NCBI GenBank assembly: GCA_963768715.1
Contig: CAVYJC010000011.1
Span: 248,001 to 312,000, forward strand
Reading direction: 5' to 3'
Origin: DATKEJ01 sp963768715
GTDB lineage: Bacteria > Bacteroidota > Rhodothermia > Rhodothermales > DATKEJ01
DNA length: 64,000 nt
Every line of letters starts with the position of its first letter. Within the stretch, counting starts at the first letter, position 1. Shown here one piece after another: positions 42,496 through 50,643 of the stretch. The notes under the pieces were generated by a model that was not told where the DNA came from, made no database searches, and was given only the letters and a program-made list of their open reading frames with translations. The position numbers and the translations under genes were made by a program.

Positions 42496-44127
42496 GTGAG
42501 AAAGGCATCAGACGGAAGCGGTCGAGTTATCATTTTCGATACGACACTGAGAGACGGTGAGCAATCACCGGGGGCATCGATGTCGTTGGGAGAGAAGGTC
42601 GAGATTGCCGAGCAGCTCGAGCGCCTGGGAGTTGACGTCATCGAGGCGGGTTTCCCGATTTCCTCGCCGGCGCAATTTGCGGCGGTGGAGGCGGTCGCGG
42701 CAGCCGTCAGCAACCCGGTAATATGTGCGCTCGCACGCGCCGTGCCCGGAGACGTCGAGTCGGCGGCATCCGCGCTCGCGAATGCGAAGAAGAAACGTAT
42801 CCATACGTTCATCGCCACGTCCGACATCCACATCGCGAGCAAGTTCGACCACGCACGCTACGGTGCGACGATTGAAGAGAAACGCAAGACGATCATGCGG
42901 ATGGCCGTCGAGGCCGTGCAGCTCGCGCGCCGTTTTACTGACGACGTCGAGTTTAGTACGGAAGACGCGGGGCGAACCGATCACGGATTTCTCTGCGAGG
43001 TAATTCGAGCCGCCGTTGAAGCGGGGGCGACAGTCGTCAATATCCCTGATACGACAGGGTATTGCCTTCCCTACGAATACGCCCGGATGTTTGAGCTGGC
43101 GCGAACCCAGTGCGGCGTTTCCGACGACGTGATCCTTTCGACGCATTGCCACGACGACCTCGGCCTTGCCGTGGCCAATTCACTGGCTGGTGTTAAGGCG
43201 GGCGCCCGTCAAATCGAGTGTACTATAAACGGAATAGGGGAGCGAGCGGGTAACGCGTCGCTCGAAGAGGTCGTAATGGCCCTTCGCGTACGCCAAAGTG
43301 AGTTCGGCCTCGATACCGGAATCAATGCGGAGCTGCTGACGGAATCCAGCCACTTGGTTTCGCTGTATTCAGGCTGCGTCGTGCAGCCTAACAAGGCGAT
43401 CGTCGGCCGCAATGCCTTCAGCCATGAGGCGGGGATTCATCAGCACGGCGTCCTGAAGAGCAGAGAAACGTACGAGATCATGCGGGCCGAAGACGTTGGT
43501 CAAAAGGTCCAGAGTATCCGCCTCGGCCGCCACTCCGGTCGTCATGGATTTTTTGCGCGACTCAAAGACCTCGGCATTTCTGTCAACGGAAAGAATCGCG
43601 AGGACCTGTACAACCGGTTCGTTGCACTGGCCGACAAGAAGCGCGAGGTGTTCGACGACGATCTCGTTCGCCTCGTCAATCGAGAGAAGGACGCCGGTGA
43701 GCAGACGCTTTTCACGCTGGAAGAGCTCAACGTAAACGTCGGCTCTACGCACGCTCCGGAGGCGTACGTCGCTGTACGTCACAAAGGCTCGGGCTTTTTG
43801 ACCGAGCGGAAGGCGACTGGAGACGGTCCGGTTGACGCCCTGTTCCGCGCGATCGACCGCGCGGTGGGTGAGTCGCATCGTCTGATGAACTATTCGATTC
43901 GATCTGTCTCGGAGGGGGCAGACGCTGTCGGTGAGGTATCGGTCGTCATCGCTCATGGCGGAAAGTCGTTCGCCGGTGCGGCGTCCCATACGGATGTCTT
44001 GCAGGCTTCGGCAGGCGCCTATCTCGCGGCGCTCAACCGATTGGCATGGTACCTCTCTCATGAGGGACTGGAGTCGGTCCAATTCATTAACGAGGGCATC
44101 ATGAATTCCTTCGACTCAGCATCCTGA
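42496..44127 (+). CDS. leuA: 2-isopropylmalate synthase
   Basis: The GTG start at 42496 is supported by the ribosome-binding site GGGAGG nine bases before it. The 543-residue protein has IIFDTTLRDGEQSPGASMSL, ISTHCHDDLGLAVANSLAGV and the GERAGNASLEEVVMAL block of the HMGL-like catalytic barrel. The LeuA allosteric domain follows from about residue 410 (FTLEELNVNVGSTHAPEAYV), where leucine would bind. It condenses acetyl-CoA with ketoisovalerate as first step of the leucine branch. Citramalate synthase is the alternative for this family, but the leu context argues for LeuA. Confidence 0.95.
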   Translation: MRKASDGSGRVIIFDTTLRDGEQSPGASMSLGEKVEIAEQLERLGVDVIEAGFPISSPAQFAAVEAVAAAVSNPVICALARAVPGDVESAASALANAKKKRIHTFIATSDIHIASKFDHARYGATIEEKRKTIMRMAVEAVQLARRFTDDVEFSTEDAGRTDHGFLCEVIRAAVEAGATVVNIPDTTGYCLPYEYARMFELARTQCGVSDDVILSTHCHDDLGLAVANSLAGVKAGARQIECTINGIGERAGNASLEEVVMALRVRQSEFGLDTGINAELLTESSHLVSLYSGCVVQPNKAIVGRNAFSHEAGIHQHGVLKSRETYEIMRAEDVGQKVQSIRLGRHSGRHGFFARLKDLGISVNGKNREDLYNRFVALADKKREVFDDDLVRLVNREKDAGEQTLFTLEELNVNVGSTHAPEAYVAVRHKGSGFLTERKATGDGPVDALFRAIDRAVGESHRLMNYSIRSVSEGADAVGEVSVVIAHGGKSFAGAASHTDVLQASAGAYLAALNRLAWYLSHEGLESVQFINEGIMNSFDSAS

Positions 44128-44144
44128 CGCGAATCCACCGCACT

Positions 44145-45437
44145 ATGACAATTACAGAAAAGATTCTGGCCGCGCATGCAGGCCGCAGCCGCGTTGCGCC
44201 CGGAGAAACGGTCTGGGTCGACGTAGATATCCTCATGACCCACGACGTCTGTGGTCCGCCCACCATCGACATCTTCAAACGCGAGTTTGGACAAGATGCT
44301 CAGGTGTGGGATACGAACAAGCTCGTCGTAATGCCGGACCACTACATCTTTACGAAGAACGTGTTCGCCAACCGTAACGTCGAGGTCCTTCGCGCTTTTG
44401 CGGCCGAACAGTCTCTGCCTCACTTCTTCGACGTCGGCACCGAACGTTATAAGGGTGTCTGCCACATCGGACTCGCCGAGGAGGGGTTCAATGTTCCTGG
44501 GACGGTTCTCATCGGCACCGACAGCCATACTTGCACCTCCGGTGCCTTCGGCCTCTTCTCGACTGGCGTAGGGAACACGGACGCCGCCTTCATTATGGGT
44601 ACGGGAAGGATTTGGCTTCGCGTGCCGGAGACCATGCGTTTCGTGTTTCACGGCGCCTTGCCGCCGTATCTGATGGCCAAGGATCTGATTCTCCAAGTGA
44701 TAGGGGACATCGGCATCGACGGCGCGACGTATGCAGCCATGGAATTCGACGGACAGGCCGTCTACGACCTTTCGATCCAGGAACGCATGACGCTGACGAA
44801 CATGGCGATCGAGGCAGGCGGGAAGAACGGCATTATTGCCGCCGATGACGTCGTTGCCGAATACGTGAAACAGCGAACGGATGCGGCGTGGGAACCGGTG
44901 TTTTCGGATCCGGATGCCTCGTTCCACTCGGAACGGGTCTACGATGTATCGAAGATGGTTCCGGTCGTTGCGAAACCGCATCGTCCGGACAATCTGGCGC
45001 GAATAGATGAAGTAACAGGCACGAAGCTGACCCGCGCTTACCTGGGAAGCTGCTCGGGTGCGAAACTCGAGGATTTCGAGGCGGCCGCCCGCCTGATTCG
45101 GGGTCACGAGGTGGCAATAGAGACCTACATCGTGCCGGCGAGCACCGAGGTCGCGGCTGGACTCCACACGACCTACATCGACGGCGTCTCGCTCTTCGAC
45201 ATTTTCGAGCGGTCAGGATGCAAGATCGGGCAAGCGAGTTGTGCGGCTTGCCTCGGCGGCCCAAGCGATACGTTTGGCCGCGCCCAGGGCGACGAAGTGG
45301 TCATCTCGACCACGAATCGGAATTTCCCGGGGCGGATGGGCTCCAAGCAGGCCTCCGTCTATCTCGCCTCTTCGTACACGGTCGCGGCCTCGGCGATTTC
45401 GGGAGTTATTTCGGACCCGAGAGAACTGATCATCTGA
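44145..45437 (+). CDS. leuC: 3-isopropylmalate dehydratase large subunit (archaeal/HACN-type)
   Basis: The 430-residue protein starts MTITEKILAAHAGRSRVAPG and has the short-form features DVDILMTHDVCGPPTIDIF, IGTDSHTCTSGAFGLFSTGV and Cys ligands for the [4Fe-4S] cluster in GSCSGAKLEDF and SCAACLGGP. At 430 rather than 465-470 residues, it belongs to the LeuC/HacA group common in archaea, thermophiles and some Bacteroidota. With LeuD it isomerises 2- to 3-isopropylmalate. leuD begins 19 bases after it. Confidence 0.94.
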   Translation: MTITEKILAAHAGRSRVAPGETVWVDVDILMTHDVCGPPTIDIFKREFGQDAQVWDTNKLVVMPDHYIFTKNVFANRNVEVLRAFAAEQSLPHFFDVGTERYKGVCHIGLAEEGFNVPGTVLIGTDSHTCTSGAFGLFSTGVGNTDAAFIMGTGRIWLRVPETMRFVFHGALPPYLMAKDLILQVIGDIGIDGATYAAMEFDGQAVYDLSIQERMTLTNMAIEAGGKNGIIAADDVVAEYVKQRTDAAWEPVFSDPDASFHSERVYDVSKMVPVVAKPHRPDNLARIDEVTGTKLTRAYLGSCSGAKLEDFEAAARLIRGHEVAIETYIVPASTEVAAGLHTTYIDGVSLFDIFERSGCKIGQASCAACLGGPSDTFGRAQGDEVVISTTNRNFPGRMGSKQASVYLASSYTVAASAISGVISDPRELII

Positions 45438-45456
45438 GAATCGAGAGTCAACGAAT

Positions 45457-46023
45457 ATGACGGAAACTATTACTGGCAAGGCATACGTCGTCGGAGACAG
45501 CGTCGACACCGATCAAATTATTCCGGCCGAGCACCTTGTATACAGCATGGCGAAGCCGGAAGAGCGGAGGATGTACGGCCGCTTTGCGCTGAGCAGCGTG
45601 CCTGTCGATGAGCAGGGACTTCCGTTCGGCGAGATCCCGTTTACGCGACCCGACGCCTACAAATCGGAATTCGGAGTGGTCATTGCGGGCAGGAATTTCG
45701 GTTGCGGATCGTCGCGCGAGCACGCACCGTTCGCGATCCGCGAGGCCGGATGCACGGTGGTCGTGGCGGAAAGCTTTGCGCGCATCTTCTATCGGAACGC
45801 CGTCGACGGGGGATTTCTGCTGCCGTTCGAGGCGCCGCCAGGCTTCAACAAGGAAATACGCACCGGTGACGAGCTTCATATCGATGTCGGAGCCGCGACT
45901 TTGGACAACCGGACGACCGGTCAGTCGTTCGCGCTGCGTCCCCTTGGCGCCGTCAAAGCGATCGTCGAAGCCGGCAATGTGTTTGAATATGCCAGACAAG
46001 CCGGGCTTATTGATGGTCCGTAG
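45457..46023 (+). CDS. leuD: 3-isopropylmalate dehydratase small subunit
   Basis: The 188-residue swivel-domain protein has [20 protein letters not shown], the [20 protein letters not shown] block, and [20 protein letters not shown]. It pairs with the short-form LeuC before it. The C-terminus GLIDGP and the TAG stop lie in GGTCCGTAG, the first unit of a heptamer array, so the repeat sets the end of the protein. Last gene of the ilv-leu operon. Confidence 0.95.
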   Translation: MTETITGKAYVVGDSVDTDQIIPAEHLVYSMAKPEERRMYGRFALSSVPVDEQGLPFGEIPFTRPDAYKSEFGVVIAGRNFGCGSSREHAPFAIREAGCTVVVAESFARIFYRNAVDGGFLLPFEAPPGFNKEIRTGDELHIDVGAATLDNRTTGQSFALRPLGAVKAIVEAGNVFEYARQAGLIDGP

Positions 46024-46110
46024 TCCGTAGTCCGTAGTCCGTAGTCTAATGACCAAGTACCACGCACCACGCACCAAGTACCAAGTACCAAGTACCAAGT
46101 ACCCAGCACC
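46016..46110. repeat. Degenerate heptamer arrays, units GTCCGTA then ACCAAGT/ACCACGC
   Basis: Four GTCCGTA units begin at the leuD stop. After TCTAATG there are about nine units of ACCAAGT, ACCACGC, ACCACGC, ACCAAGT and so on, ending near 46105. The first unit is the same as at 33887. The stretch between leuD and metX (46024-46447, 424 bases) holds this array, a SAM riboswitch and its terminator. Confidence 0.88.
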
Positions 46111-46165
46111 ATCCAGGCCTTGCGTTCGGATCTTACCACCACTAAATTAGTTATGTTATTTGAAA

Positions 46166-46285
46166 GCTCATCCAGAAGGGTGGAGGGTTCAGGCCCTGTG
46201 AAACCCTGGCAACCCCCTGAGCCGGTTCAGCACCGGTAAGGGAAGGTGCCAAGTCCTGCTCCGACGTAGTCGGGGAGAGATGAGC
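46166..46285 (+). promoter_or_regulatory. SAM-I (S-box) riboswitch upstream of metX
   Basis: The P1 arms GCTCATC and GATGAGC frame GTGGAGGGTTCAGGCCCTGT, AAACCCTGGCAACC and GGTGCCAAGTCCTGC, the conserved S-box blocks. It is longer than the copy at 35351 in its P3/P4 region. It should turn off metX, the aspartokinase and asd together when SAM is high. Confidence 0.95.
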
Positions 46286-46312
46286 GGGAGAGTCAGCTCT
46301 CTTAAAGCTGCC

Positions 46313-46352
46313 ACCTCTTCCGCAAGTCTGCAGGCGGGAGAGGTTTTTTTAT
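46313..46352 (+). terminator. Rho-independent terminator of the metX SAM riboswitch
   Basis: ACCTCTTCCGC pairs with GCGGGAGAGGT (one G-U) around a ten-base loop and is followed by seven T. The GAGAGTCAGCTCTCTT segment between it and the riboswitch is a likely antiterminator partner. Confidence 0.9.
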
Positions 46353-46447
46353 CCTCTCTCTGCAGGCCGGGCCTTGGGCTCGACCTCCTTCTGGATCGTC
46401 TTTCCCCACAGTATTGCCGATAACGGCTGACTAAGACGATCAGAGAC

Positions 46448-47515
46448 ATGCCTTCGCTGCCTATTTCAGAGTTCAGGTTCGAGGACGGAACCGTCCTCAA
46501 GAACGTGTCGATCCGATACGACACTTGGGGCGTCCTTAATTCGGAAGGTGACAATGCGGTGGTTGTCTGTCACACGCTGACGGGAAACACCGATGTGTCA
46601 GAGTGGTGGGCACCGATGCTGGGTCCGGGTCGCGCGCTCGATCCCGAGAAGCATTTTGTCGTATGCGCCGCCATCATCGGCTCGCCATACGGCGATTTGT
46701 CCCCTCTGAGTATCGATCCGTCTACCGGTCTGCGCTATGGCTCGCGATTCCCCGACGTCACAGTTCGCGACACAGTGAGGCTGCACCGGATTCTCCTCGA
46801 ACATCTGGGTGTAAAACGAGTGTCGTTCGCGATCGGATCGTCATTGGGGGCGATGCAGGTCCTTGAATGGGCTTTCTACGGCGACTTTGTAAAGGGCCTC
46901 GTCGCAATTGCGGTGGGAGGACGCCACTCCGCCTGGAGCATCGGATGGAGCGAGAGCCAGCGCCACTGCATCTATGCGGATCCGAAATGGAACGGGGGCG
47001 ACTACGATCCGAAAGACCCGCCGGCCGCCGGCCTGGCCGCCGCACGCATGGTAGCAATGATTTCCTACCGTTCGGCGTTCTCTTACCAGCAACGGTTCGG
47101 CCGCCAGACGACGGAGGGAGACGACGCTCTTTTTGAAGTGGAAAGCTATTTGAGATATCAGGGTCGGAAGCTCGTCGATCGGTTCGACGCGGGCTGCTAC
47201 GTGTCCCTGACGAAGCAAATGAACCGTCACGACGTGAGCCGCGACAGAGGCGACTACGCGTCCGTCATCGCGGGAATCAGGCAGCCGGCTCTCGTGGTGG
47301 GGATTACATCCGACATTCTCTATCCACTGAGCGAACAACGTGAATTAGCACAGCACATGCCCAATGCCAGACTGGATGTCATCGACAGCCCACACGGCCA
47401 CGACGCGTTCTTGATCGAGCTGGACGAACTGAATCGTCGCGTGCTTCGCTGGAGGACTGATGTGCTTGAGACCGAGTATTGTAACGAGGAGGCGGTGCGA
47501 TGGGACGCGGCTTGA
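46448..47515 (+). CDS. metX: Homoserine O-acyltransferase MetX
   Basis: The 355-residue alpha/beta-hydrolase has TLTGNTDVSEWWAPMLGPGR, the nucleophile elbow IGSSLGAMQVLEW (Ser132) and the catalytic Asp and His in ITSDILYP and DSPHGHDAFLIE. It moves an acetyl (or succinyl) group from CoA to homoserine, feeding the trans-sulfuration enzyme at 34006. Control by the SAM riboswitch 160 bases upstream fits methionine synthesis. The aspartokinase gene begins 16 bases inside its 3' end. Acetyl versus succinyl specificity cannot be decided by eye. Confidence 0.95.
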   Translation: MPSLPISEFRFEDGTVLKNVSIRYDTWGVLNSEGDNAVVVCHTLTGNTDVSEWWAPMLGPGRALDPEKHFVVCAAIIGSPYGDLSPLSIDPSTGLRYGSRFPDVTVRDTVRLHRILLEHLGVKRVSFAIGSSLGAMQVLEWAFYGDFVKGLVAIAVGGRHSAWSIGWSESQRHCIYADPKWNGGDYDPKDPPAAGLAAARMVAMISYRSAFSYQQRFGRQTTEGDDALFEVESYLRYQGRKLVDRFDAGCYVSLTKQMNRHDVSRDRGDYASVIAGIRQPALVVGITSDILYPLSEQRELAQHMPNARLDVIDSPHGHDAFLIELDELNRRVLRWRTDVLETEYCNEEAVRWDAA

Positions 47516-48384
47516 AGGTCTTGAAATTCGGAGGGTCGTCGCTTGCAAGTCCCGGCGACATTCGACGTGTGGTTTCGATCATTTGTGATGCCATTCCCGA
47601 CGACAACGGAATCATCGTTGTTTCCGCGCTGAAGGGCGTGACAAACGATTTGGTTGAACTCGCGGACAACGCGGGCACGCCTGAGCAAGCCGCGCGTCTC
47701 AAGAGCGTTCGCGACCGTCATCTATTGACGGGCTCGGCATTGCTTTCGAGCTCGACGTTCGACGGTTATCGGAGAGTCGTCGATTCTCAGTGCATCCAGT
47801 TGTGGAGAAGGGTAGGAGCGGAGACCGGCCAACACCCTTCATCACGCGACGAGGTTCTCGCTGTCGGTGAGCGCCTTTCAGCCCCCCTGATCGCCGCCTG
47901 TCTTGCGGAATATTGTCGCCCAGGCGAACCCCACGATGCCTCAGGATTTATTCGAACCAACAGCTCGTTTGGGAATGCGAAAGTCCATTGGAGAGCAACT
48001 CGAAGGCTCGTTACGGATTGGTACGCGAACTCGTCGGGCATCCGCGTCGTGACCGGCTTCCTGGGGTGTGACAAACACGGCAGAACGACCACTCTCGGCA
48101 GGGGAGGGAGCGACTATTCGGCTGCAGTGCTCGCCTCAGTCCTCCACGCGGATGTCTTGGAACGATGGACCGACGTCGACGGCATTTATACCGAGGATCC
48201 CGACCTCGATCCATTGGCCCAACGTTTCGAAACGATCCAGCTTAGAACGGCGAGAGATTGGAATCGAGCCGGACGCATGGGGATGCATCGGAAGACACTG
48301 GATCCGCTGGCCAGGGTGTCGATCCCCGTGCACGTGCGATCGACGTTCGATCCGAAACGAGAGGGGACGTGGATATTGCCGTGA
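47500..48384 (+). CDS. Aspartokinase catalytic domain without ACT domains
   Basis: The 294-residue protein has LKVLKFGGSSLASPGDIRRV, DEVLAVGERLSAPLIAACL, GFLGCDKHGRTTTLGRGGSD and the WTDVDGIYTEDP nucleotide site: a complete amino-acid-kinase domain. It stops at REGTWILP, exactly where the regulatory ACT domains or a homoserine dehydrogenase fusion normally begin. There is no frame break at that point, because the next gene overlaps its stop by GTGA. It phosphorylates aspartate as the first step to homoserine and lysine. Lacking ACT domains, it should be free of feedback inhibition by Lys or Thr, so regulation probably comes from the upstream SAM riboswitch. Confidence 0.9.
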   Translation: MGRGLKVLKFGGSSLASPGDIRRVVSIICDAIPDDNGIIVVSALKGVTNDLVELADNAGTPEQAARLKSVRDRHLLTGSALLSSSTFDGYRRVVDSQCIQLWRRVGAETGQHPSSRDEVLAVGERLSAPLIAACLAEYCRPGEPHDASGFIRTNSSFGNAKVHWRATRRLVTDWYANSSGIRVVTGFLGCDKHGRTTTLGRGGSDYSAAVLASVLHADVLERWTDVDGIYTEDPDLDPLAQRFETIQLRTARDWNRAGRMGMHRKTLDPLARVSIPVHVRSTFDPKREGTWILP

Positions 48385-49428
48385 AGGTCGGCATTCTTGG
48401 GGCCACCGGGGCCGTTGGGCAGCGGTTCGTGCAATTGTTGGAAGGACACCCGTGGTTCGAGATCGGTGCGTTGACGGCGTCCGATCGTTCGGCAGGAAGA
48501 GCGTATGGGGAGGCTGCGAAATGGCACTTGGATGGGGACATCCCGCCTGCGATTTCTCGGCTCGTGGTCAAACCGACGGTCCCCGACATCAACTGTCGCC
48601 TGGTCTTCTCGTCGCTCCCGGCCTCAGAAGCCGTTGATGTGGAGGCGCGTTTCGCGGAAGCAGGCTACATCGTCGTTTCGAACAGTAGCGCATTCCGGAT
48701 GGATGCTTCAGTCCCGCTCCTGATTCCAGAAGTGAATCCGGACCATTTGGAGCTGGTGCGTGGACAGTCCACCTTCGCGTCAGGCGGGATGATCGTGACC
48801 AATCCGAATTGCTCAACGGTCGGGCTTGTTTCCGCCCTGAAACCCCTGCATGATGCATTCGGGCTCCAGGCGGTTCAGGTAACGACGATGCAGGCGCTGT
48901 CGGGCGCCGGGTATCCCGGTGTTCCCTCTCTCGATGCGGTCGCCAATGTCATCCCGTTCATATCGGGAGAAGAGGAAAAACTGGAGGCGGAGCCGCTGAA
49001 ACTGCTCGGATCGATCGACGATGGGGAAGTGAAGCAGGCTGCGTTTCGTGTAAGTGCCCAGTGCAATCGGGTACCCGTCATCGACGGTCATCTCCTCTGC
49101 GTGTCGGCAAAACTCGGGCGGCGCGCCGCTCCCGGAGAAGTTGCCGAAGCACTACGCTCTTATGTGGTTCCGGAGTCGGTTCGCGGCCTTCCGAGCGCTC
49201 CCGCCGAAATTCATCCACGTCTTCGATGACGACGACTCGCCTCAGCCGCGGAGACATGTTGATCTCGGTGAAGGAATGACAGTTTCGGTCGGTCGCATTC
49301 GCAACTGTCCGATCAACGACGTGCGATTCGTCGTTCTGGTTCACAATACCGTTCGCGGGGCGGCCGGTGGCGCCATTCTGAATGCCGAATTACTTTCAGC
49401 GTCCGGCGTGCTACGTTCTACGTCCTAA
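48381..49428 (+). CDS. asd: Aspartate-semialdehyde dehydrogenase, one frameshift as assembled
   Basis: The start is the GTG at 48381, overlapping the kinase stop (GTGA). The first frame gives VKVGILGATGAVGQRFVQLL, the nucleophile Cys144 in NPNCSTVGLV, SGAGYPGVPSLDAV and VPVIDGHLLCVSAKL, and then stops early at 49229. The true C-terminus (FIHVFDDDDSPQPRRHVD, then GMTVSVGRIRN and GAAGGAILNAELL) is in the next frame to 49428; the shift near 49205 (GCCGAAATTC) fits one extra base. Repaired length is about 349. It reduces aspartyl phosphate to the semialdehyde. asd is needed for diaminopimelate, so a genuine null is unlikely. The last residues VLRSTS are coded by a heptamer array. Confidence 0.9.
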
Positions 49429-49480
49429 GTCTTACGTCCCGGGTCGTAGGTCCGATATCCTACGTTCGATGTCCAGGTCG
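49411..49480. repeat. Degenerate heptamer array, unit CTACGTC
   Basis: Ten units in register: CTACGTT, CTACGTC, CTAAGTC, TTACGTC, CCGGGTC, GTAGGTC, CGATATC, CTACGTT, CGATGTC, CAGGTCG. It begins in the last codons of asd and gives its TAA stop (in CCTAAGTC). The 576-base stretch from asd to 50005 holds this array, a dispersed repeat, two more heptamer arrays and a tRNA. Confidence 0.8.
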
Positions 49481-49538
49481 TGACATCCGTCACGGGAGCG
49501 TAGGGCCATATCGAAGGGCACGTCCCTTTCGCCTTCTC

Positions 49539-49571
49539 CGTCATTCCCGCGAAGGCGGGAATCCAGGAGTC
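49539..49571. repeat. Short dispersed hairpin repeat (CGTCATTCCCGC type)
   Basis: CGTCATTCCCGC-GAA-GGCGGGAATCC forms a hairpin with arms ATTCCCGC/GCGGGAAT. This form of element is scattered in the intergenic DNA of many proteobacterial and other genomes. One copy seen here. Confidence 0.6.
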
Positions 49572-49731
49572 GCAGGATCGAATGATGTGATTTTCCCTGG
49601 CGCCGATGTTCAAACGCCTACAGTTTCAGCGAGACCCTGACGCCCGACGTTCCAGATGAAGGGTCGACGATCGAGGTCAGACTGACCCGAGCCGCATTCA
49701 TCCGGTTGGCCGTCATTCGCCCATCTTCAGT

Positions 49732-49797
49732 CAAAGTCTGCTGTCTGCCGTCTGATGTCTGATGTAAATATTTGATGTCTGCTGTCTGCTGTATCTT
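49732..49797. repeat. Degenerate heptamer array, unit GTCTGMT
   Basis: GTCTGCT, GTCTGCC, GTCTGAT, GTCTGAT, then a 13-base break, GTCTGCT, GTCTGCT, GTATCTT. It ends 13 bases before the tRNA-Arg. Confidence 0.8.
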
Positions 49798-49809
49798 GAG
49801 CGGCGTTTC

Positions 49810-49881
49810 GCCCCCGTAGTTCAAGGGATAGAACAAGGGTTTCCTAAACCCTAGATTCAGGTTCGAATCCTGGCGGGGGTA
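49810..49881 (+). tRNA. tRNA-Arg (anticodon CCU)
   Basis: Acceptor GCCCCCG pairs with CGGGGGT (G1-U72 wobble) plus discriminator A. The anticodon stem AGGGT/ACCCT holds loop TTCCTAA, so the anticodon is CCU and it reads AGG. The T arm is CAGG-TTCGAAT-CCTG. CCA is not encoded. Heptamer arrays flank it on both sides. Confidence 0.93.
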
Positions 49882-49887
49882 CGTAAG

Positions 49888-49943
49888 TCATTAATAATTA
49901 ATAATTAAGGATTAATAATTGGGGACTTAGTAGTTAGTAATTC
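49888..49943. repeat. Degenerate heptamer array, unit TAATTAA
   Basis: Eight units in register directly after the tRNA: TCATTAA, TAATTAA, TAATTAA, GGATTAA, TAATTGG, GGACTTA, GTAGTTA, GTAATTC. AT-rich and full of stop codons in both directions. Confidence 0.8.
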
Positions 49944-50004
49944 GCGTTGGCTCATTCGAGGTGTCGAGCCGTTCAGTCCTCCTTATCCTAGGATTCAAAA
50001 CCAC

Positions 50005-50343
50005 ATGCCTAGCCCTACATCAACAGAGGCAGAATCGTTCTTCGAGGCCCTCCAGAGCTATCTTCGTGATGAGGAGAGCGTGCTTCTTGAAGGCGAAACC
50101 TTGGTCATCCTTCACTCGACCTCGGGCACGCCGGTCCATATCGATACGATCATGCTCTACAACCCCTCCTCGATCGCATTTATCGGCAGGGATATGACAG
50201 ACGGCATGAGGTCAAGCGTTTTTGCGCACGTTTCTTCGATTCAGATCCAGTTCCGAGTCGTAAAACTGGAACTGAAAGAGCCGAGGGAACCCATCGGATT
50301 TGTGATTGCCGGCACAGCTTCCGCCGAGAGCGAGGAGCAGTAG
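50005..50343 (+). CDS. Conserved-looking small protein, function unknown
   Basis: The 112-residue protein starts at ATG 50005 (MPSPTSTEAESFFEALQSYL). It is mixed alpha/beta with no signal peptide or membrane helix, and has strands such as LLEGETLVILHSTSGTPVHI, SSIAFIGRDMTDGM and IQIQFRVVKLELKEP. I recognise no family. The acidic ending ESEEQ is followed by a GC-rich spacer. It is alone on its strand between the tRNA-Arg and the convergent amidotransferase gene. Coding character (codon use, no stops, compact composition) is convincing. Confidence 0.6.
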   Translation: MPSPTSTEAESFFEALQSYLRDEESVLLEGETLVILHSTSGTPVHIDTIMLYNPSSIAFIGRDMTDGMRSSVFAHVSSIQIQFRVVKLELKEPREPIGFVIAGTASAESEEQ

Positions 50344-50467
50344 ATCCAGGGGTTCTCGGGTCCGCGAGGAACGTGCTCGACCCACCGTGTTCTCTGGTGC
50401 GTCTAATCTGCGTCGGTCGCAAACGGGGGTTGGGACGCCAGGTCGCGGCACCCCTGCCGCCACCCTC

Positions 50468-50502
50468 CATTCTGCGTTCTGCACTCTGTATTCTGCATTA
50501 CT
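50468..50502. repeat. Degenerate heptamer array, unit CATTCTG
   Basis: CATTCTG, CGTTCTG, CACTCTG, TATTCTG, CATTACT: five units in the 341-base spacer (50344-50684) after the small protein gene. The rest of the spacer holds the hairpin ATCGGGCACAAAAACCCGAT near 50582 and a terminator at 50644. Confidence 0.7.
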
Positions 50503-50643
50503 ACGAAGGTAGGGGAAAGCCCCACACGACGCTGAGCGCTTAACGTACGTGCGCCAAACCGGCGGGCCGTAACATCGAACCATCGGGCACAAAAACCCGA
50601 TCATGTCATTTCTCCTACGGACACTTCTTTACGTAGGCAGCTT

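Noticed and set aside
44058..45167. A 369-codon minus-strand frame
   Set aside because: Antisense to leuC; no domain.
49618..49836. A 72-codon minus-strand frame ending VRVSLKL, like an outer-membrane protein C-terminus
   Set aside because: Its N-terminal part is antisense to the tRNA-Arg and a heptamer array, so it is not an intact gene. A remnant of a lost gene cannot be excluded but there is too little to call.
15013..50502. CRISPR arrays as an explanation of the tandem repeats
   Set aside because: Units are seven bases without spacers, degenerate, and no cas gene is present.
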